Shown: in pieces, positions 12,014-21,836 of the stretch
Layout: the number at the start of each line of letters is the position of its first letter
Numbering within the stretch: the stretch's first letter is position 1
NCBI RefSeq assembly: GCF_032118995.1
Contig: NC_092668.1
Coordinates: forward strand, 10,519,501 to 10,583,500
DNA length: 64,000 bases
Source of the DNA: Asterias amurensis
Lineage: Eukaryota > Echinodermata > Asteroidea > Forcipulatida > Asteriidae
Direction of reading: 5' to 3'
Notes under the pieces: generated by a model
What the model was told of the DNA's origin: nothing
Databases searched by the model: none
Seen by the model: only the letters and a program-made list of their open reading frames with translations
Program-made: the position numbers and the translations under genes

Positions 12014-13380
12014 TCTCGAACCCCCAACACCAGCTCAGCTTCTGGGCCTGGTGTATGCTTCAAGGTAGACGGACAACTGCCGGTAACTATTGCTCAGGAG
12101 AGCGCATTGTCAGAGGAACCAATCAGGAACGGACAACATCTTCGGGAGTGTGACGCAGTGGATTTTCATTGGTCAATATATTTCCTATAAACAGAATAGG
12201 CTATACGTTGGTATCATTATTGCCAATAACGAGAGGTTTTCTTCTACAGAAAGTTTCCGGAAGTGCGCAGCCAGCTAATACCGATAACCTTGTTGCTCAC
12301 TAAACAATTTCTTTTGAATGATCACAGCCGACTGAATCCAATATAGAACGCTCACACACGATTTAACATTGTAATTCAGCACGTCTGCCTAGCTTCGGTA
12401 GCTTTATCATACCGAGCTGGCACCAACGGAGCACAATGTCGTCTCCAGATGAAAGATGTTTTTACAGCAAAACAATGGCTTCCATAAGTCTCCGTAACTG
12501 TGATCCGATATAATAACTCAACAGTGTATAAACAACACATTGTAATGACTACTGAACACTCGGTATTGATCAACTCCACACAACATCAGAACTTGATATT
12601 AGATCACTTATTTATATTTGCCACCAACTCTGTGAAACTCGTATTATTCATAAATTATTAATATAACTAGACCAGCCTATATGCTTACAGTCTATGCATT
12701 GCAATGGCTCAAAACCGGCGCAAACCGGCGTGTGTTTTGACCTTTGACCCCATACATTTCAGATAGAGATACCCAGTCCAATTATTTTGCGGACGTGACA
12801 GGCGTGAACTGTTAGGGTATCTATGTGAAGCTCATCACTATGCAATGTGCACGTTTATCCAATATCATTGTATCCAATGGAATCACTGGATCTGAGAAGC
12901 TGGGACCTTTCTTTATCCTTGCGGATAAAGACAGGGGCCCAGTCTGACACATCAGCAGAATCAACGTGGGCTGAAAGAAGATGTTTCAAAATAGAGCGTT
13001 ATCAGAAGTAGTTTGTACACAGTTTGCCGTATTGGAGAAATAATCTCCGGCCTTTCTTCCCCTGGTAGGGTCCAGAGGCAAAGCTCTAACTGTTTTGGGA
13101 TTAAAATAAAGCATCCGTATGCCAACAAACATAAAATAACACACTTTTTAAGCCTTCTTAATGAACATGAATCTTTTAATTTTACAGCAACACTCAGTAA
13201 AAAGCAAACAGCGGCAAAAGAGTAGTATACTTGTAATGATTCTGCTTATTCTTCCGATGGCCCACCGATACTGCAGCCAGTAGACAGAAAACACAATCGT
13301 TAATTAGTTTTGTATAAACAATGAAACCCTTTAACATCTATCCCTAGGCATGCCAGATTGACATGGTGTATGACCCTTCG
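12014..13380. other. Region upstream of copy B
   Basis: It should hold the promoter and 5' untranslated part of copy B, but no TATA box or initiator could be assigned. 12,720-12,960 is a dispersed repeat shared with 45,430-45,740 (blocks CCGGCGTGT, GACCTTTGACCC-like, GACGTGACAG). 13,270-13,460 resembles 50,225-50,410 (CTGCAGCCAGTAGAC, CTCGGAATCTCC). Confidence 0.45.
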
Positions 13381-13666
13381 TATTACTCACACTCGGAATC
13401 TCCGGTTAGAAAGTACTGTTGATGTACGCTTGTGAACCATAAAAGAGTTAACAAAAACAATTGACAGGTTTGTATTTACTGTCTTTACACGTCTTGAAAG
13501 GTTACAAGCTTTGTTAAAGTATGAAATCAATATTGCAAATGTGTTTTACACGTTTTCCAAAAACACGTCACCCTGCAGAAACCGGAGGCAGCCGTGAAGT
13601 GTCATGGGTGGGACATCGCAATGTTAAAGTGAAACAAACTTGGCAATAGGGGAATGAAAGGGTGGC

Positions 13667-13802
13667 GACGAGTTCTTACACGGCCGTTTAAAACCGGCAG
13701 GGTGAAATTGCCGTGTGATAAAGGCCCTAGCTGAAGGCGAGTGCCTTTAGCGCACGGCAACGACCCTGCAAGGTTTTAAACGGACTTAAGAACGAGTCAA
13801 TA
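13667..13802. repeat. Imperfect palindrome
   Basis: The left arm begins GACGAGTTCTTACACGGCCG and continues TTTAAAACC. The right arm reads GGTTTTAAACGG, then ACTTAAGAACGAGTC. The interior reads AAATTGCCGTG and CACGGCAACG. It looks like a small foldback element; no other copy was noticed in the window. Confidence 0.55.
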
Positions 13803-15020
13803 CTCTTTTATTCCCATTCATAAATGTCCTTTTGTTAAAAAACGTAAAAAAATACAATCACAGACACTTTGACAGTTGCAAATTTTGTGACGAGTCTGTT
13901 GCGCGTGGGTTGTGTGTACGCACGCAGGCTTAGAAATAGATTACGCGCGCGCTCTTTGAAGTAGATTACGCGCTGATACTAATAGCTATGAATTGCGTTC
14001 CGCGTGATAATCTTGCGCGCATGACACGCGGAAGCCAGCAGGTTATAAACACTGGTCATTATCAACCGTTTAAACACCCCCACGTGACGCGCTCTCCACC
14101 AATAGGAGTAGAGAAACTCTCTGGGGTATTTATGAATAAGTATTATTTTTTTAAACAGCGGCAATAGGTAAACAGTCCCACGCTAAAGTGCACTCATAAC
14201 TTTAAGAATATTGCTAGAGGATAAATATTTAAAGCTGCTTAAAAGTGTCGTGCACAAAGAGAAGTATGAACAACTTGATATTACTCTCTAAAAAACTCTA
14301 GAAAACAGACCGAGGTTATGGATCCCATCGGGCCTGACCCATCCAGTTTTACTGACCCGGAGAATGGCTAAACAAACTGTATTCTAGAAAATAAACTTTT
14401 GCTAGGGGAGAACAAATATCGTTTTTTCCCCGGTTGTGTGATTTTAAGAGCATAAATAATTGCAACTAAAACAATGAAAGAGGAAGAGAAATGAACAATC
14501 ACTTTTTGTGATGTATTCATTTTCCAATAGAGTCCTGCTGTGGGTCGGAATAAACGTTATTATTGTGAAGATTGTCTTTTTTTTCTCGATACCCTTTAAG
14601 AGTACACGATTTGTCAAGATCCAAATCATCTGATGACATCATTCTTAGAGAAATGGGTCTCTACATTTTTGTACGGGGATGTCTGGTTCAAAACTGACTT
14701 TTTGGAGCAAAACGTAAAGTATGACTTCATTGGGTTTCAACAACTACCTGAACATTAAATTTCTGAAGTGAAACTTTTCGTTAAAAAGTAAACATCAAGT
14801 TCTTCTTGATTATTTGAAAGTAAGGAATGATCCAAGACATCCCCTCCAAAAAATTAAAGACAACATTTTCTCAGAATGATTTCATTGGATGTTTTGGATG
14901 TTAAAAATGGTTACACTAAAATGGTATTAAATGCAAGGCCAATTTACACAACTGTTATCGTTAGATAAGGGACGTGTTACCTTTCCACACTCGCATAAGG
15001 ACTCTATCCATTTCAAAATA

Positions 15021-15910
15021 AAAGCCATTGGACTTTCGGTAACCAGTATTGCCCAAGGGCCACACTTCGAGTATCACCACTTCTATATCAAATAACAATT
15101 CTGTGAAAATTTAGGCTCAATCGGTCATCGGAGTCGGGAGAAAATAACAGTGAAACCATCATTGTTTCCGCACGTTTCGCCGCGTCATAACATGTGTGAA
15201 CAATAAATCTGTAATTCTCAATATCGATAATTGATATTGTTTTAATGTTTTCTCAAAAAGTAAAGCATTTCATGGAATAATATTTCAAGAGAAGTCTTTC
15301 ACCATAACCTTCTGTAAACCCTGTAAATTACTTGTAAATCTGTGAACTTTTATTTTTTTTACTGTACCGATCCTCTTGAAAATACCAAACTATTGACGAT
15401 TACATACAAAATCACAAAACAGGTTGTGAACCCCTCAAACATGGAACGGCAAAAAGTCAGAACGTGTTCAAAAATAAGTAGCGTTTTAACCACTTTATCA
15501 AAAATATTAGCAAAGTGAATAATTCTAAAAAATAAACACTTGTTAAAGCCATTATACACTTTTGGTAAACAGTATTGTCCAAGTCCCACACTTCGTGTAT
15601 CACAACTTATATATAAAACAACAAACCTGTGAAAATTTAGGCTCAATCGGTCATCGGAGTCGGGAGAAAATAACGGGAAAACCCACTCTTGTTTCCGCGC
15701 GTTTCGCCGTGTCATGACGTGTGTTTAAAATAAATCCGTAATTCTCGCTACGAGAATTTATATTGTTTTACTGTTTTCTCAAAAAGTAAAGCATTTCATG
15801 GACTAATATTTCAAGAGAAGTCTTTCACCATTACCTTCTGTAAACCCTGTAAATTATTTGTAAATCTGTGAACTTTTTTTTTCTGTACCGAAAGGGTTCA
15901 ATGGCTTTAA
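15021..15910. repeat. Two R4 palindromes downstream of copy A
   Basis: A left copy at 15,021-15,360 (one end decayed) and a right copy at 15,543-15,910 (TTAAAGCC to GGCTTTAA). Both carry GTTTCGCCGTGTCATGACNT-type centres. Sequence between and around them matches 960-1,310 in the copy B flank, where these insertions are absent, so they post-date the duplication. Confidence 0.75.
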
Positions 15911-16315
15911 AGTATTGAAACGTGGCTAAAACATCAAATGTAAACATCCCTTTTTAATACTAAATTTCGCTCCGGTACACTTACACCAACTTTGTAAAAT
16001 GATTTAAATTTTGTCGAACTTGATCACTGAAATCATGCCAAACTTGCGTAAAATTTACCCGAATCTGATTCACACGAGGCATGAGCCATTTCTGGGTCAA
16101 TATCGCCAGGAATCTGTTTCAAAGTTACCTCAAAAGTGAAAGTGACGTACAATCCACGGTTACCCCGATCGACGCCATCAAACCAACTCGCTGTTTTTTA
16201 AGACCATAAAAAAATACTGTTTTTTGAATTACCTTTTAAATTTAGCACGATAAACATCAAAACGATAGTCTACAATAAAATGAGTATTTTTAGTTATTAT
16301 AGAACTGATTTGATT

Positions 16316-16884
16316 TCAGTTGATGTGACATCCAAGCAACTCCAACCGTAGAGCAAATCTGTCAATAAATGCTACAGGTTCAATGCGCACCGTGGTAGCC
16401 ACGATGCTCTGATCAAACATATTGGTGACTGTCGAAGCCTCTTCAATGTTACCTTCGAATACCTGCAAGTAATGAATGAGTACATTATGTCACACATTTT
16501 GAGAAAAACGTTTTGAGAAGTGGAGTGTTGTGCACTTTCGATTCAAAACTATTAAAAATTGCTTCTGTTCGGAGCAAATGAGCATCAACATCCATGTTCA
16601 TCAAAGAAAAGACGGCAAGCGCAACCGCAACGGCAACGGCAACGGCACCGGCAACGGTAACGACAACGGCAACCGCAACGGCAACCGCAACGGCAACGGC
16701 AACGGTAACGGCAACCGCAACGGCAACCGCAACCGCAACGGCAACGGCAACGGCAACCGCAACGGCAACCGCAACGGCAACCGCAACGGCAACGGCAACG
16801 GTAACGGCAACCGCAACGGCAACCGCAACCGCAACGGCAACCGCAACGGCAACGGTAACGGCAACGGTAACCGCAACGGCAAGC

Positions 16885-16933
<49 letters not shown>

Positions 16934-17124
16934 TAACGGCAACGGTAACGGCAACGGCAACCGCAACCGCAACGGCAACGGCAACGGCAACGGCAACCGC
17001 AACGGCAACCGCAACGGCAACCGCAACGGCAACCGCAACGGTAACGGTAACGGCAACGGCAACCGCAACGGCAACCGCAGCGGCAACGGCACCGGCAACG
17101 GCAACGGCAACCGCAACGGCAACC

Positions 17125-17155
<31 letters not shown>

Positions 17156-20100
17156 TAACGGCAACGGCAACCGCAACGGCAAGGGCAACGGCAACGGCAA
17201 CGGCAACGGAAACGGCAACGGCAACGGCAACGACAACGGCCATGGCCAGTTTTCTCACTTGGTGTATCTCAACAACAACAACAAAACTTATGAAAAATTG
17301 AGCTCAATTGGTCGTCGAGGTTGCGAGGAATTAATGAAAAACACCATTGTCACACAAAATTGGGTGCTTTCAGATGTTTGGATTTCGAGACCTCAAAGTC
17401 TTAATCTGACGTCTCACAATGTTTTATACTATCAACAGCTCCCCATTACTCGTTACCAAGTAAGGTTTTGTACTGGGTGCGTTCGTTTAGCTTCCCCGGG
17501 TCGACCCCGGTGTGAGGCGTGTTTTTTTTTTCCAGGACGAACGTGTGCAGATAATTACCCACAATCGTCCTGGAAAAAAACCCGCCATACACCGGGGTCG
17601 ACCCAGGGAAGCTAAACGAACGCACCCATAAATAATTACGTTGAGTAATTACCAATTGTGTCGACTGCCTTTTATGAGTTAATTTAAAATTGAACTTCGT
17701 AAGTGAAAGACAAAAATCAGTTATCAAGTTTATTTCCGATGAGTCATTTTATTATTGTTGCATTTTAATCTGTTAAACTTTTGCACATAAGTGCTACTAG
17801 AAATGGTTTGATGAATAAATAACAAGAAGAAAGCTATCATTCTTTGCAATCAACACGGACGCATATCTTAAGATCAGTCTAATCTCTTTGTGAACTCGAG
17901 CTCAGAAACCAGTAAGCTGTTAGTAAATGTGTATGTACCTGAATGGCTCCGTTGTTATCTTTGACGTGTTCATAGTCAGAGGACGATATCTTCTTGTACT
18001 TCACTTTGTATTTAGTCACACGCCAATTCCAGAAGGGGTCGTCGTGTCCCTGCGTGATGAGACCAGACACCACTGTACTCTCACCAAGGTCAACCTCAAA
18101 CCAGGCATTAAGACCGTCAAGCCTTTGTTCAAAACACAACAAAGAGTATACAACAACTTTAACAAAGTTTGCCATAAAGTACAACAGAATTATTATTCAT
18201 TTATCGTTACTAAAAGCTTCATTGTTACTTAAAGGGAAGGTACACGTTTGGTAATTACTCAAAACAAATATTAACTTAAAAACTGACTTGGTAATGAGCA
18301 TTGGAGAGCTGTTGATAGACTAAAACATTGTGGGAAACGACTCCCTCTGAAGTAACGTAGTTTTTGAGAAAGAAGTAATTTCTAACTAAAATAATAAAAG
18401 ACTTCTAGCTAGAAGTCTTTTATTCACATCTGAAAGCACACAAATTCGTCCAACAAGGGTGTTTTTCTTTCATCATTTTCTCGCAACTTCGATGACCGAT
18501 TGAGCCCAAATTTTCACAGGCTTGTTATGTGACACTGGTCTTTGACGATTACCAAACGTGTACAGTGCCTTTAAAATAGCACAAAGTGGTTATTATTATA
18601 GCTTATAAAGCATAACACACACAAAATAAAAAACAAAGCTCCGTTTATAACAATATCTTCGGTTATTTTTGGCAGACTTGTTTATAAAAATATACAAGTG
18701 CTTTTGATTCTCAAAGAATTTAAACAAACAACATTGTTATACCTCGGTAACAAACTGTGAAGTTTGATTGGTCGAGAACAAATCATGTGACGTGCAACAA
18801 AAACGCATGTTACATGGCTCGACGGGCCGGGTAACATGAAAAGTGTCGTACACCGGTGTACATCACCTTTATCGTTTCCAGCGTTGGTCGATTTCCAGCG
18901 CTGTGTACGAAACAACCGCGGGTTCGAGGGAATTGTTTCTTGTTCGTCTGCCTATTAAACAATGAATTGTCCGTCGTAATAATATTTGTAGATGACAACA
19001 GAACTTCGAGAAGAGGAATAACAATTATACAAAGGTATAACAAAACAATTGATGCACGCTGTGACTGGGGTCCATGGGTATTGTACGCCCTCGAGTGGAA
19101 ATGGCACGCTCGGCTTCGCCTTGGGTGCCATTTTCCCCGTCGGGTGTACAAAACGCCATGGACCCCGTCACAGCAACAATAATTGTAAAATTGTTTAGTT
19201 TGTTGGTGCAACAGATTATGCAATTACATGTTTTAATTAAAGAAAAGAAAAGTGTATTGTTGTATTTTGGGGGGTTGTTCTATTTAGTTAAGCTTTAACT
19301 TAATTATGTTTATATCATTGGCAGGTTTTTTTAAGGAAGTTGTGACCGGAATTTGTGTATGGTAATACACAAATGTCGTCGAGTAATACATACTTTGTAT
19401 GCCAAGCCACTCCGTTCAGACGCCCATTCCCGGCAAAATACGAACTCGATGCACTGATGCTCTCATCAGGAATGGTTCCATCTTCAAGACCCAAAGGCTC
19501 TGAAGTAGAACACTCGATACCTGGGATTTAAAATAATAAATGGTATAAAATTGTTATGCATTGAGACGCATTTCACGCATGAGTACGGCGCCCGAGGCTA
19601 CAAGTGACGAACACATTTAATTTTGTTCCCTGAATTCTTCCAAATTGATCAAGCTTTATAAGAATGCCGTTCGAATTCACCTCGAAGGCAGTCAGAACGC
19701 TCCTTGAATGGTCACTAAATATGGTTGGAACGCAATGATTCAAACAGAATGCAGCGCGAAAATTAGTATTTTCATCAATCTCAGCCCAGCCACCATCGAG
19801 TATGGTCCTTTTCACAATTTTTTTCTTTTTTTTGCTTAATTTTGCAGTTTATTTTAATGTTGGTATAGAGTCAGCAATAACTAATTATGTTTTATCATGT
19901 GTGCTTATTTTTTCAGTGTCTTACCTTTTTGATCATCTTGACATCCGAAGAATTCAAGCAGTCTTACTGCGATCTTATCCAGGTAGTAGGGCGCCCCCTG
20001 TTGGTATGACGCATTTTGAGCAGTCAGTCCGCCGAGTACAGCAGCATACTCGCATGGATCTTCGTAAGGTAAGACCCATCGGTGTGGATTGTTAGAGTTG

Positions 20101-21805
20101 ACATCATATTTCAATCCGTTGTAGCAAGCTTGATGAGACGAGACTAGAGTAACACCTGAAATGAAACATTGTCGTGAGTTAGATGTTGGTGATATTTATA
20201 GCATTGCAGTTACTTTAAAGGGTATATGTACTTTTTCCTAACAAAAAACACAATGTCCACATATTTACATTAAACTTACACAGTTTGAAGATTCTGATAG
20301 TAGAAAGCTTCCCTCGAAATTTTACTTACTGAGGTGCAGTAGTTTTTGAGAAATGAGTAAAAGTAATAATTTTCGTCTCAGTTTTAGCATGTAAAAACGT
20401 ACTAACCAGTTATGCTATGGTTTTGTATAATATCATAACTGGTAAGGGGATTTACATGCAAAAATAATTTTGGTCTCATGAGACCAAACTTATTTTGTGA
20501 ATTGTTTTACTCATTTCTCAACAACTACACAACCTTAGTTAGTAATATTTGAAGGGAAGCTTTCCACTATCATTATCTTCAAACTCTGTAAGTTTAATGT
20601 AAATCTGTGGACATTTTGAAAAAGTACCCAAATCCTTATACCATAATGCCGCTGACTTTTTTAAAGCGGTTGAGTTATTGTTGTTTTTTTTTTAATATAC
20701 CTCATTGCATTCGATAAAAGTAACTATAACAAAATAAAGCTGCGAAGACGGGTGCCATGCGGTAGTTTCCATGTAACTACAGTCCCGGTCTTAATTTAAA
20801 GGGAATGTATACGTTTGATATCACTCTTAAAATTAATGGCAACACAAACCTTATGTTTAAAGACACTGGACACTATTGGTAATTGTAAAAGACCAGTCTT
20901 CTCACTTGATGTATCTCAACATATACATAAAATAACAAACCTGTGAAAATTTGAGCTCAATCGGTCATCGAACTTGCGAGATAATAATGAAAGTAAAAAA
21001 AAAAACACCCTTGTCGCACGAAGTTGTGTGCGTTTAGATGGTTGATTTCGAGACCTCAAGTTCTTAATCTGAGGTCTCGAAATCAAATTCGTGGAAAATT
21101 ACGTCTTTCTCGAAAACTGTGTCACTTCAGAGGGAGCCGTTTCTCACAATGTTTTATACCATCAACCTCTCCCCATTACTCGTCACCAAGTTAGGTTTTA
21201 TGCTAATAATTATTTTGAGAAATTACCAAAAGTGTTCACTGCCTTTAAAGACTACAGAAACCAAATGTATTTTGCATTTAATGCTGTGTACTGAGCGCAA
21301 TTATGCTTCAGTAGGCCATAAATTGCGTAAACGGTGAGCCGGTGTGCCCCTTTAAGTGCTCTGATTTTTCCAAAATCTTTTGCGCGACGATAATGCGCAT
21401 TCACCGTTAGAAGATTGGCCTTACAACAGGCACATTAGGCACAATAGCGCAGAATTCGGCGATAACTAGAGCCATGGAATTGGGACACGCTCTTATTAAA
21501 TCTGACCAATCAGCGACTAGCACTGGTATGCTTATTTATTAAAAGTAGTTACAAATAAGAAACGGTTAGCTCGGAATCATCGGAAACACGTGTTTTTTTG
21601 CTGCAAGGAAATTGATGGAGTTGAGATTAACAATAGACTCCATTGTGGTGTCTTTTTTTTTAATCTGCAACCTTGGCAATCATTTGCAGAAGCCACGTTC
21701 TGGCTTGGTGCTGGTTTAATTTACAAACAGTTAAGACCTCCGGGACAAATACTATTTCTTCTTTTTCATTGTGTAATGGTTCATACCCCCCCCCCCCCCC
21801 CAAAA

Positions 21806-21836
<31 letters not shown>

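Noticed and set aside
16485-17615. Long Asn-Gly, Thr-Ala, Ala-Val and Pro-Leu open frames of 211-361 codons
   Set aside because: They are produced by the hexanucleotide array, which cannot contain a stop in any frame. The array lies in an intron and is absent from the paralog.
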